Assembly: GCF_009017415.1 (NCBI RefSeq) | Contig: NC_092406.1 | Coordinates: forward strand, 4,340,001-4,404,000 | DNA length: 64,000 bases | Source of the DNA: Aspergillus flavus | Lineage: Eukaryota; Ascomycota; Eurotiomycetes; Eurotiales; Aspergillaceae | Direction of reading: 5' to 3' | Shown: piece by piece, positions 22,614 to 34,220 of the stretch | How positions within the stretch are numbered: the first letter of the stretch is position 1 | Layout: each line of letters opens with the position of its first letter | Notes under the pieces: model-generated | Database searches by the model: none | The model's input: only the letters and a program-made list of their open reading frames with translations | Told to the model about the DNA's origin: nothing | Position numbers and translations under genes: made by a program

Positions 22614-23200
22614 TGTCAGAGATATATTTCCTATTTAGGAAATTTTCTTAAATATTCTAGAATTATTCTAGAATATTTCCCTTTTAGGTAATAACCTAGA
22701 ATCTTTCTAGAATATTACCTATCTAGGAGAAATTAGACGAAAAATCCTAACTAGGTAATATTAAGCGACTACATCCTAATTAGGAAATATTAGGCGAGTA
22801 CTAAATAAGGAAATATTAGACGAATTCCTAATTTAGTAAGCCTAAGCGAGCCCAATTCAACATAAAAAGCCACTCAATCCCCTGCCAAATTGAATTAATT
22901 TTTTCAAGTAGATCATTATCTAACTATCTGATTACCAGATATCGATTTATTCTTTTGATCTCTTCTATTCATACCTGACCTAGGGCTTTGACTGCCTTAG
23001 CCCTAGTTGCCTACCTTTATTATCTAATCTAGGGCTTAGATTGCCTAAGCCCTACCTGACTGCCTGACCTAGGGTTACTACTCAGTCAACCCTAGCTTTC
23101 TTATGTGATTTAGTTATTCAATTCATTTATTCTATTCAATCTTTCTATTCATCCTAGCTAGCCCTAAGACTATTCCGCTTTAGGATTAGGGCAGCTGACA
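22614..23200. mobile_element. Solo LTR of a retrotransposon, 587 bp
   Basis: An island of near-normal composition inside the A/T desert. It begins TGTCAG and ends CTGACA, so it has the TG...CA ends and short inverted terminal repeats of an LTR. It is flanked on both sides by TAATT (22609-22613 and 23201-23205), a perfect 5-bp target duplication. A TATA-like CATAAAAAGCC lies near 22860, as expected for an LTR promoter. No gag/pol sequence is present, so it is a solo LTR left by recombination. Orientation and superfamily (Gypsy or Copia) cannot be decided from the LTR alone. Confidence 0.85.
22978..23095. repeat. Three imperfect palindromes within the LTR
   Basis: Units beginning CTAGGGCTTTGACTGCC, CTAGGGCTTAGATTGCC and CTAGGGTTACTACTCAG each close with a CCCTA-type inverted arm, so each could form a hairpin. 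Confidence 0.7.
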
Positions 23201-24264
23201 TAATTAAATTTAATTAAATCTTTATATAAAATTTTTAATAGTAAAAAAATAATAATATTAAATAATTAAAATTTATAAAAAATATATATAAATATATAGA
23301 TTAATATAATATTATTTTTTATATAAATTTAATTAAATTAAAATATTAAATAATTATTATAATTATTTAAAATAAATAAATAATATTTTTTTATAAATTA
23401 ATTAATAATATAAAATATAAAATAATTCTATAATTAATATAGATTAATTTTATTATTTATTTAATTATTAAAATTAATTTTAATTTTTTAATTAAAAAAA
23501 TATTTTTATTTTTATATTAAAACTTTATATATATTTTATTTTTAAAAATAATATAAAAAAATAAAATCTATTTATTAAAATTAATATATTTTATAATAAT
23601 AATCTATTTTTAATTTTTTAATTATAATAAAAATAGTTTTTCTAATATATTAAATCTAGTAATAACTTTAATTATAATTATTAGACTTATTATAAATCCT
23701 ATTTTATTAAATTTATAAATATTATTTAATACTATACTATATTTTTAAATAGTCTTATTTATCTATTTAAATTAAATATTTAAAATCTTAGAATCTTCTA
23801 TTTTAATATATTAATAGTTATAGTAATATATAAAATAAAATTTAAATTTAAATATATAATTAATAAAATTATATATCTATTTCTTTTCTATAATAGTAGA
23901 AAAAGAAATAATATTATACTTTAAAAATAAAATATTAGCTATTTTTTATATATATATAGACTAGAAAAATATTCTATATTTATCTAATAATAAAATCTAC
24001 TATTTAAGTAATTTTTTTTTACTAGTAGTTAATTTATAAGTATTAACGTATCTATTATTTAAGAAAAAAATCTTTTTAAGGCGACTATATAGAATAGATT
24101 TAGATATATTAAATATCTTAGCTATTTTTTTTAAGTTATTGATTTTATTCTTTTTTAAAGTAGAAATAGTTAATAGGATTTGGCCTTTCTACTTAACACA
24201 TAATTTTAAGGATTTAGGCATTTTTGGTGGTATAGCTAATGTTTAAATTATCTAAGAAATTGAG

Positions 24265-24312
24265 GCGCGTTGAAAACGCGGGTGGTGTGCAGGGTGCTTA
24301 CTGATTACATTA
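24265..24312. repeat. Right terminal inverted repeat and TA target site
   Basis: Reverse-complemented, it starts ATGTAATCAGTAAGCA and reaches AACGCGC; TA lies at 24311-24312. This end keeps more G+C than the left end. Confidence 0.7.
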
Positions 24313-24563
24313 ACTAGTCAGTTTTATGTAACTATATGGCCCATATTTATAATAACATACAATCTCGATGTTAGTCCCACGTGGTGTTTGTACTACCAAT
24401 GGCTATAGGACTAATAGCTGAGTCTATTGTAGAGACACTCATTATCCATCGCACTAGGGTCGCTCAAACTATACCATCTACACCACGTAAGACACAAGAC
24501 ACATGCACCCATCATTGCTACCTACACCAACAAAACACATATGACAATCGTAAAAGCCGCAAT

Positions 24564-27500
24564 TTACTCATCGGCATCAACCCATATCAAGGGCCCCTTC
24601 TTGTCCGACCGCATGTCTTCTGTGGGGAGCACCCGAAGGGTTTTGTTGAAGTATGTGTCCACTACAACCAGTTGTGGCTGTATCCATAGCCCCCGTTTAG
24701 ATGCCAGTAGGTTGTACCGAACCGTGTGTCGGCTCAAAGGCACCAGCTGGACGACCAGCGTTTTCGGACCGCTAAAGGCGAAGTTTTCGCTGGCCTCCAT
24801 AGTTAAGTTAAAGGTAAGGAAGTGCATCGACGGATTCTCGATGGTGTAGTCTAAGTGAATCAATCCAGAACGTATCTGGGAGGTCATTGCCGAGGCAAGC
24901 ACACGTGGTTCTCCCCCCGGAACGACAAAGCGAGGAATCGCAAGTGTGGATATAGTCGTACCGTTGCTGCTCATGGCCGATTCACTCTCATCGGTTGCGC
25001 TTCGTCGCCATTGAATTTCCAGAGCGAGGTTCAGAGCTGTAGGTCGTCGGTCGCCTAGAACTGTCTTGTGGATATCCACCGCAAAACTGGACTCGCGAAG
25101 CTCCTCCAAGTAGATCTCTGGTCCGCCTGGACTAACGATCGCTTCAGGGCCGACATGGCACGTGGCCCCTCCACCAACCCCAACTAGCACCAGTGATATT
25201 TTTTCGATAACAAGCGGCGTTAGCGCAAAAGAAACGACCTTTGAGTTAAGGCACCACCGCTGCTGCAAGCCCCCGAGTTTTGGGGTTGAGTCATTTCCAA
25301 GCAATGCATCATCGACAGTAAAGAAATCTGGCCATGGTTGAGGATGGAGACGTGGCATGAATTCGTAGTTGGCCTCAAACGGCCGTATTATCGGTATCTT
25401 CACTCTCAAGGTTGCGATGATTGGAGTCTGGGTATCAGATACGAGGTTATATACAGATGATATTTCAAGCTCGTAATCAGAGGCATCACGCGTATCCGTG
25501 AGGACAATTTCCAGCTGCCGGTGAGAGGATGTCTCCAATGTCCCAAGAGGCCGCTTGATAAAATGAGAAAGGCCTTCCACTGGGGTACTGCTCTCGGAGC
25601 CCTGTATCCACGGTGAGCCTTCCTCGTCAAGCCATAAGACCTTAGCTGCCGATTCTGGTCGACCAAAAAGCCTAGCCTCGGCTGTAACTTCCGCAGCTTC
25701 ATCCTCCTCGTTATGAATTTCAACCTTGAGGACAATACGTTCATCCGTGTAGTAGGTTTCCATCAGATTGGGAGTTGTGATCCGTATATTGGGCGGTTTG
25801 GGTTTTATCTTACATCGGCCAGTGTCCCGATTTTTGCCTACCCGCCTTCGAGCCACAGAGTTCTTGGTTTGTTTCCACCAGAAACAATCACGTTGGGTCA
25901 AGTCTGTCATGGCACAAGTAAGGTCGAATTTCTCTTCTTCAATCAAAAGTGTGATCGAGGCCACTCGAGACTCTCCGGCTTCTCGAGGGATACAAGCCAC
26001 ATTAAAAACCTTTGTCTGACAAGGGCCAATGGTCAGATCGGCAGTTCCAATAAGTGGTGTTAAGAAATTAGCGGGTGACTGGAGAGATGCCGTATCACTT
26101 GATGTACTCGGCTCTCGTAGTGACGGCGACGATATTGTGCACGGAGTCGTTGCGTCTGTTTCAGCTACGTGGTTTGACTGCAACTTTATTGGTCGCAGGC
26201 AACCTTCGAAAGCGATTTTGATCTCAGAAAATCTTATAGGGCTTGATGATCGTTGTGCGCATGATGTTATGACGAGCTGACCATGTAATGGCTCGCCAAC
26301 ATTTCCCTCGGGTCTCTCGAAAGTAAAAGACGCCGTGACTGGTGCGAAAGAAAAACCATGCCATCGTAAGTCATTATCGTGAAACATCTACTCCAGGCAC
26401 ACTCACCACTCGATATAATATCCTCCGCTCTGAGAACAACAGAGGGTTTGGGTGTGACTGGTGTAATATCCTCAAGGCTTCTGTGGATGTCGTATCGCCA
26501 GTCGGATTTTGGTTGAAACGCTGGCAACAGGCAAGTGTTAGGAAACGAGATCCCGGCTTCTGAAAGGCACAAGAGGAAAAATATTGCAAAGCAAATAAAA
26601 TTGAAAGAAGTCTTACCCCTGTTGAGTAGCTCCCAATCCACTCGTAAAATCGTTTCACTATCTTGTACCCGTACAGCGCACTCCCTCAAAGCCCATCCGA
26701 ATTTTTCCATAAGCTGCCACCAGCCCGAATGCCGCCAAGTGATCTTAGACCATAGTGGCTGGAGTATATCATAAGCTTCGGTCCAGGAACCTACGCGCAT
26801 GTATTCTTCAGCTATCTCTAACCTCAGGCACTCGGTCTTCCGCACCTGATCACGCTTGGAAAATTCATCTAGTGCGGCATTCAATGCAGTGAGTATTAGG
26901 GCAGAATGATTAAATCCCGCCACCCCTGATTGGGGTGCTTCAACATGAGTCTCCGGTGCCAGGTATGTGTCATATAGGTAGGACTTGCTTGCTATCTGCG
27001 AAGCAGGAGATTGCCCAGGCGGTATCCTGTCTTCGTCCGGAATCTGCTCTGCTAGATGACGTCGGCACATTGTATGCTTTGCTGATCGATACAACCAATA
27101 GCCTTCGTGATGCAATTGTTCCCACGGATACGACACATCTCCGGGAGGGACCGTCTTTTCACGGGGGATGAAGATTGAGTACTGTTCGTTAAACTGATCC
27201 TGTGTGATGCCGACTGAGGTGAAGTATGGAATCTCGGCTTGACGAATCAGTTGTGCCATTACCATTGACCATCTGGCTTCCCAAGCCTCCCATCCATAAT
27301 TCCTTGTGCCTTTACCTCTCCGATTGATAATATCTTGTGAGCGACTTCGATGTTCAACCCACGACCGCACGGCTGCAGCGGTTTGTCCCGTCCAGAGCAA
27401 ACAACGAATAATCCGTATGGCTATAGTATCTGCCAGAAGGCGTGCATCGTTAAACCTTGGGCTCCAGCCAGCAATATTCTCGAAGACTTCCTGCCCAAAC

Positions 27501-28703
27501 AAAGTCTCGTATGCACTTTCATAGTTCCTAAGAGCTGCATCTATCTCCTGCCTAAATTCCGCAAAGATCCCCATCTTAAATTCATACCGGACATTCCAGC
27601 CTTGGAGAGACAGCGTTTGAGATGTCCCCGTTGTCGGTGGGGCCGTCGGGGGAGGAATACTACTTCGGTTTCGTTTCCGTCTTGCGTGTTTAGACAAATC
27701 CCGGTAGTACTCCATCACCGACGGTTGAAGTAGTGTCAGGAGGGACTTCCCAAACTCTTTTAGTTCGCCAGGTGTTGCATCAGGTGGAAGGAGAAAGATA
27801 GACTTTTGGTCGAGATTTGTCGCTCTGCGAATGCCGGTCACCCGGTCATCGACATCCTCAGTGAAAGCACCATTACTCTCTTCCGAAAGGAGAACAACGA
27901 TAAACCGCGTCTTATATCCTGAGGACGACCAGTCCTTCTTTAGTCCATTGATTTCGATCTTTAATTGATTGTCGCGCAAGGAACTCATATTAGGATCTAG
28001 GCAAAAGGGGAAGAAGTTTATCACAGCGGCGGGGACAAGGTTTTGGTGCTTTGTAACCCATAGGGGGGTGAGTAAGCCATCTGAAAATATCGGTGAACTA
28101 GGCGTCAGCGGAGATATTGGAGAGTGAAGTACAAAGTATGGCGCATGCGATATATCATTGCCCTGACCGGTGGGGCTCATGGGAGGAGATACAGGTGGGG
28201 GATCAGCTTTGCGCGGGGGGAGTCTATAAGACTGCAGACATGTTAGCAAAACACCCCTTTAGCTTCAAGCAAAGCGATAAGCCAGAATCAGAAGAAGGAA
28301 AGAGAAAATTGGGATGGCTCTTGGGGCAGGTTCTCCGCTAGGCAACTAGACTCTGGAATAGTCCGATACGTAGAGGGAAGTCGGTTTCCTGGGATAGTGT
28401 ACATCGACATACCCGTCCAACACTCTTGATTTTATACTCAGTTCCGGCTGATCCCACTATAGTATTTTCCCTAGCTTCCCACGGAGTTCGCGACGCATCT
28501 TCCGCCAGAAGTATCTCCCGCAATTCTTCCGCAGTCGAACCGCTCAACGGCGGAAGATCCGAGTATATATGGACGCCCTTCTCGTGGAGGAGGGGATAAT
28601 CAGTGTAGCATGATTCCAGACCATCTTCGGAGTCTGGTACAAGGCCAGAGAGTAAGACGAAAGGAAGGTTGTGGACGACATAATCCTCAGGGTAGGCGTC
28701 CAT
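24564..28703 (-). CDS. TRAPPC11: TRAPP complex subunit 11-like (foie gras/Gryzun) protein
   Basis: Exons 28413-28703, 26617-28231, 26407-26520 and 24564-26338 give 1264 residues. The middle part carries the foie-gras domain: 'YYRDLSKHARRKRNR', 'GWNVRYEFKMGIFAEFRQE', 'ALRNYESAYETLFG' and 'RLLADTIAIRIIRCLLW'. The C-terminal half is a beta-rich Gryzun-type region ('ASFTFERPEGNVGEPLHG', 'GPCQTKVFNV'). TRAPPC11 homologues act in ER-Golgi and Golgi trafficking as part of a TRAPP complex (family knowledge). Introns are 181, 96 and 68 nt. The second is a multiple of three without a stop; I chose its acceptor at 26521 because a CCTAAC branch sequence lies just upstream and the join 'LLNRAFQPKSDWRYD' is smooth. 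The third uses G|GTGAGT...CACCAG. The gene's 3' end lies only about 250 bp from the repeat island. Confidence 0.88.
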
Positions 28704-29498
28704 TGCGGACAGGTAATTTCTTAGTGGGACGTGAGGTCACCGCATATCTAACCAAGTTGGGATGAGACGTTTAAATGGCCACCTGAGGTGATTGGATTGA
28801 AACCAGGCGTCAATGCGAATACTCGAAAACCATGTATGCAGAAGGCTTTAAAATAATCTAGAACGAAACTATATTCTCCTGGAAATTGTTGGGCGGTTGT
28901 GGTGGTGGTGCATTTTCTTGCCAAGCCACAGTTAGGTAGTTTGAAAGTGGCTTCTTGTCGAGTTAGGCAGTGCGCCATCATCAAAACATGCCAAGCCTAC
29001 TGTCATCAGTGGATCGGCAAATGTCACCTCACCTGTACCAGCGTATAGAAGTAGTACTAACGCCCTTCTCCTTTCTCTCTCTCTCTCTCTCTCTTTTGTC
29101 CCCTCTTTATTTCTCCTTTTCCTTTCCACGTTCTTTCTCTTTTGGATAGATTTTCACATATATGTGTATTGGTTTGGTTGAATATTAGGCCAGAAAGCGA
29201 AAGAAAGAAAAAGCTTATCTACAGGCACATTGAGATTATTGCTTACAGTTGGCAAGTATAAACACGAACGGGGGCCTGTATAAGTAAGAAAATCGTTGGT
29301 ATCAATGTGGTGGGTAATGCAGTGACATAGTAGAGCACGTGCATCTAAGTAGTTAACTTCAGGTTGCGATCAGAGCCCCGGAGGGTTCATCAGCTGGCTA
29401 TTCAAAGGAAATGATCCTGAGACAGAAGCTTGTTGTGAGCTGACGTATATCAACTTTGATACACCGGGGGAGGAAGGATGAGAAAGACATTTCGCTTA

Positions 29499-29588
29499 CA
29501 GTGTGTCTTACTTTGAAGCTACGGCTATTATCCTTACTGCTATCCTTCGGCACTTAGCAGTAGTAGTAGGCTTCAAAGTAAGACACTG
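29499..29588. mobile_element. MITE-like inverted-repeat element, 90 bp
   Basis: The left arm CAGTGTGTCTTACTTTGAAGC and the reverse complement of the right arm, CAGTGTCTTACTTTGAAGC, are identical apart from one extra TG. TTA flanks both ends (29496-29498, 29589-29591), as expected for a 3-bp target duplication. It has no coding capacity. Short arms, TTA duplication and small size fit a miniature inverted-repeat element, but a simple hairpin cannot be excluded. Confidence 0.55.
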
Positions 29589-30601
29589 TTAAAGGCATAT
29601 CCAATTAGTTAAACACCGAGCATAGTGGAGAGAAATGGCGTGTCTTTAAGCTCTCTGTCTCCGAGAAACAACGGTAATACTCATGTTGGTATATCTGATG
29701 GTGTATAGGTAGTTGATTGAAATAAGAAGAAACGGGCTGTAAAAGTTATATGTCTCTGTGTGTTTCCATGTATAAACTAGGATTTAGGGTGAGTTACTAT
29801 ATAAGGCTGCCGTGCCCCTTGTAATTATTGGAGGAATTGGTCTAATAATACTACTAGACTGGCCATGGGTACTAATCAGAACAGGAAGTATGTTTACTCC
29901 GTAAAGGGTGCATCTATAATTCGATCAACTGATCCGAAAGCTCATGGAACTGTATCAAATTATTACTCCGGAGTACTCTGTAATGCGGTTCGGTGGGGAC
30001 GACTTTTCGAACGGGTCCGGATTCTCCATTAGCATCATGGATCTTTACGATCTCAGGAACCAACCATAGTTTGAAATTCAGAAATGTTCGAATTAATCGT
30101 TTCCCGCACCCCCTCCTAAAGCTCCAAAATTGATGGTAATAGGTGAGCCATCCGCTTTGGTGACCGGTCCCTTGGTTCTTTGAAACAAGTGATGCCGCAA
30201 TAAGATTACTCAATTAATTAAATTCGGATACTAATTATGCAATACCATTTAATCAGAACGGTACCTAGGAAGAATAACAGCCAGACTCTAACGTTGTGTT
30301 TGATCTCTTCCATTCCAATCCTAGAAACCGATTAACATTAAATTCGATACTCCATCCACTAACAAAGGATACTGACCATACTCCGTAGATGACATGGTTG
30401 GAGGGGTTCCCTGAAATTTGGATCTGCGAACCGTGCGGAGGAGGTTTCAACTGCAAGCGGCATTGCAATGAAGAGAAAATTTGAACTACCGCCAATCGGG
30501 GCATCGGGCAATATCACTTCAAGCAAATAAGAATAGGGTGGAGAAGGACGACTATCCCGCTTTCGGATAGTCAAAGGGACGCTAAGAATCTTTTTCAGGA
30601 G

Positions 30602-30622
30602 AGTACTCCGTACGGAGTGCTA
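30602..30622. repeat. ACTCCGTACGGAGT perfect palindrome
   Basis: A 14-bp perfect palindrome made of two inverted ACTCCGT halves. Single copies of the half-site recur in other intergenic regions of the window. Confidence 0.75.
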
Positions 30623-31453
30623 GTATACTACTGGTACCTACTAATTTAGTACTGTGTACTTAGTATCGTCGAACGGTATTATTATGCCAGCTAGGAGGTA
30701 AAATTAAAAATAAGCAAAACAGAAAAAAATACACGATCATAATAAGATTAATATCTGCTCACGCTAAGCCTATGATAGATTGAATTTAACAAGGGTGATT
30801 GTCCCTTTTGCGCTTCGTCTTTCTTCTATCTTGAGCTTGTATTTTTTAACTGGAAGTCGTCATTTTCTTGTCCTTTTTTCTTTCCCTTTCCCTTCTTCTG
30901 TTTCCTTTTCCATCTTCTTCTAATAATATTCCCCTGGCACTGGGATATATACATGACTTTCCTTCTTCCCCTGCTGTCATCTCATTGAAAATCCAATTAC
31001 TATGGTAACCCTTAATAATCCTAATTGATCTTCAGAACACTTAATTACCTTTCAAATCAAACCTTCCCCCCCCCCTTTTTTTTTTTTTTTTGGTCTCTCT
31101 TTCGCTCTTTCATTTGAATACTATCTTCGATCAGCATTCCCCCTCGTTTCCAGCCTACTAGATAAACAACAGTCCTGCAAGGGGCGTGCATGTCGCAAGG
31201 GCGTTGACGAGATTGGTCTGGATCCTAAACTGGGGTTTTTGATTGAATTTTTGAATATTTTACTTTTTCTGACTGGCAGATGCCCAGTAATCTAGAGTAT
31301 AGATTGACGCCGTTGGGCTAACTTGCAGACGCCAATCCCTCCTGCACCCACTGGATCATGCAAGTGCGCGTCAAGGCTGCCCGCATATATCGCCTCTGAT
31401 TGTCCTAGCCCAGTCCCGGGGACAAGGTTCGCGAGGTCTTATATACCCTGTCG

Positions 31454-34220
31454 ATGGTCACCATGGATTGCCCAGAGGACTCTGCGGCGTCCATATTCAA
31501 TACCCCCTTTCAATCCTCATCGTCGTTTTTAGCCCGCCGAAGCAAATCACGCTCACATTCTATTAATTGCCATCCGATCGATCCGGCATCGCCTGAAGTA
31601 ATAAGTTCCTTAATATCGTCTCTCTCCACGATTTCGGTACCTCTTCAGACACATTTCGACAGCGTACCGTGCCTTGATTCCGATACCGACCTTTCGCTAT
31701 CTGTTTTACCATTGGAGCGACACTCCTCCCCCGGCGCAAGTCATGAGCATGGTGTTGGCGTGAGAAAAGGGCCACCTCAAGCCTTCGAAGAGGCTTCGCA
31801 TAGTCCCTTTCTGCATCCAGATGACGCTGCTGCTGCACCGGTCATTCGCATGGCCCGGGCTCCTCCATCTCCAAAGTCAAAAGCGACGACCACCGACGCC
31901 TCTGCTTCTCCAATAAGACCTACTTCTAGGGGCTCATACACGTCCTCAAGGGCAACGTACGAAGACAACACCTTCGGCATGATCACAGCCGAACCTGGCC
32001 CACGAGTCTCGACTGCACCTAGTATTGCCTCGACTAGTTCCCGGAAGAGTTTAAAGAGTCAGTTTGGCCTGTTGAAAAAGTCGTCTCGGGATTTCACATG
32101 CGACAAGGATAGACACGCAGAACGTTTGCGGAAGACGAGTAGCTACAACGACAGTTTAAGACATAATCTTCCTCGAAGTAGAACCAGTGTACGCTCGATG
32201 CATTCTATCGCTGATGTGGCCGAAAATGGCCGGTACAGCCGCTCCGCTAAGGAGGCCTTCAGGGAACACGGGGCTAACTCTCAGAATGAAGAGTATCTTG
32301 CGTTGCAAAGCGCGCGCGCGAGCGCACCCAGCACCCCTGGAGGCATCGGAAGTGGCAGGACAATTCCTGTTCGCGAGTCTTCTCTACGTCATAGCTTCTC
32401 TTCCAGCTCTAAGCACCGGAGATCTACCCGCCATAGCCGATATTCGTCCACGGCAAGCAAAGATACGAAAGTGGATAGTGACGCTGGAAACGAAGCAGAG
32501 CATGTGACCAAGAGGATACGAGAGCTGAAGGATCAGCAACAGAAGATCAAGAACGAATTGGAGATAGACGATAGCCCTGACAAGGCCTCGAGGGAGCCGT
32601 CCACAAAACACACTCAACCACCGCAAAAGCCTAGTGCAGTCGACAACGGTGATGAGCAAAGTGACACTGGAAGTAATAGGATCAATGCGTTCGATGAGAG
32701 CGCTCCAGCTCCAGCTGTTATGACGGGAAGAAGTAGGTCAACGACCCGTAATAATCCGCAACTCGCATTAAAAGCAATCAATTGCCCGACACAATCGTTG
32801 GCGCCGAGACAATCCTTTGACAAGCCTGACCAGGTTGAAAAGTTACGTTATCGACGTTCAGTGGAACAGTCAACTGCGCCGCGGCACCACAAACGGTCCC
32901 CATCCGGCCCTGTTTCTCCAGGCCGTGCTTCTGTTGTGGATGAGCGCCCATCCAGTGCCGATTCAATCGACCTTGCCGTTCTAGATTATGTTTCCGCTCC
33001 TAGGCTTACCCAGAAAGTAACCCATCCTACCACTGGCCGCAAGATAGCTTTTTCGGAGGTCGGAGACCCTAAAGGGCACGTCGTATTATGCTGTCTTGGG
33101 ATGGGCTTAACCAGATACCTAATGGCGTTCTATGACGAGCTAGCACGATCGCTTCATCTCCGACTCGTCACGTTGGACCGTCCTGGGGTAGGCGAAAGCG
33201 GGCCTTACGTAGATGAGGCGGGGACTCCTCTCAGTTGGCCAGGTAAGGACACCGTCCTCGGCCTATAAGGATACAATTTACTGACCCGCCATAGACGATG
33301 TTGCAATTGTATGCAACTATATCAAAGTAACAAAATTCTCAATCCTCGCCCACTCTGCTGGTGCTATTTATGCTCTAGCAACTGCCCTAAGGATCCCCCA
33401 GCATATCAGGGGTCGCATACATCTTCTAGCTCCCTGGATCCCACCATCTCAACTGTCTAGCATCGGCTCACAGAGAGCTCCAGTTCCTACGAATGCTGTT
33501 CCATACTCTCAACGGATCCTTCGTGCTCTACCGACGTCTATTCTGAAGGTTGCTAACTCGAGTTTCATGAGCGCAACAAGTGCGAGCTTGACCGCTAGCC
33601 TCCCCAAATCCTCTCGGCGCACTAGGCGAAAGGCGACAATGAAAGACTCATCTAACTCAGCTTTGATTGAAGCAAGCGGCTCTCCACGTTATCCATCCAA
33701 CCGAGTATACCAACAAGGAGCTGACCTCCAAGCGTTACAAATCAAGAAACTGCAAATACCTAATGGGACCGGAGTTGAGGGTATAGACACTGCAACAAAC
33801 CAGGCGGTGGCTGAGTTCGAGAAACGTGAACGCCAGTCTGATTATGACAACCGCTTGACGCACAAGGTCTGGGAACTGGCCACCACGAATGCAAATCCGG
33901 CGGTGGACCTCGTAGTTTGCTTGGAACGCCGACAACCGATTGGATTCCGCTATGTCGATATCACCCGCAATGTCGTTATACACCATGGAAGCAGAGATAC
34001 GCGCGTTCCCGTTGATAATGTGAGGTGGCTTGGCCAAAGTATGCGACGCTGTGAGGTTCGAATCCTCGAGGGAGAAGGCCATGGGCTGATGGCCTCAGCA
34101 ACAGTTATGGGTAATGTCTTAATGGAAATTGCCAAGGAGTGGGAAGACTGGATGACGGTAGTCCAGGGTAAGCGTCGAGCAACTATAGGAACAAGATCAG
34201 GCATCGCTGTTCAAGCCTAA
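31454..34220 (+). CDS. Alpha/beta hydrolase with long disordered N-terminus
   Basis: Exons 31454-33242 and 33295-34220 give 904 residues. About 540 residues are low-complexity, Ser/Arg/Pro-rich, with a short charged helix ('EHVTKRIRELKDQQQK'). The hydrolase fold follows: 'GRKIAFSEVGDPKGHVVLC', 'LVTLDRPGVGESG', then after the intron 'FSILAHSAGAIYALA' with the nucleophile elbow A-H-S-A-G (Ser617). Asp831 in 'HHGSRDTRVP' and His859 in 'GEGHGLM' complete a plausible triad. A basic insert (about 690-785) separates the core from the Asp/His part. Substrate is unknown. The 52-nt intron joins CCA G to AC GAT with matching phase. The ATG at 31463 is an equally possible start. Function beyond hydrolase fold is not claimed. 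Confidence 0.85.

Larger units (their letters stand above)
21880..24310 (-). mobile_element. RIP-degraded Fot1/pogo-like DNA transposon
   Basis: The region is almost entirely A/T with runs of stops, in sharp contrast to its flanks. The left end (from 21880) and the reverse complement of the right end (from 24310) match over the first 16 bases with only identities (11) and C/T or G/A differences (5). Both then share AACGCGC about 40 bases in, and both are flanked by TA. Removing the LTR and one 5-bp duplication leaves about 1.84 kb, close to the usual 1.8-1.9 kb of Fot1-family elements. A minus-strand frame from an ATG at 24221 reads like the N-terminal helix-turn-helix of a pogo-type transposase ('KKIAKIFNISKSILYSRL'), with stops where Trp or Gln codons would be expected. 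Stops are as expected for G-to-A and C-to-T mutation. It is dead. Confidence 0.8.
28704..31453. other. 2.75-kb intergenic region with a MITE-like hairpin
   Basis: No gene is supported. It contains a CT microsatellite (about 29075-29095), the hairpin at 29499-29588, several CTCCGTA/TACGGAG motifs (29896-29990, 30375, 30600-30622) and a C/T-run leader (about 31065-31110) before the next gene. Short frames at 29914-30213 and 30265-30574 lack signatures. Confidence 0.6.

Noticed and set aside
24564..28703. Assignment as TRAPPC10/Trs130
   Set aside because: The central foie-gras blocks and Gryzun-type C-terminus fit TRAPPC11 better, though a profile search should confirm.
34055..34065. GGTTCGAATCC, an exact tRNA B-box
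   Set aside because: It lies inside the hydrolase coding frame (encoding EVRILE), and no acceptor stem or A-box pairs around it.
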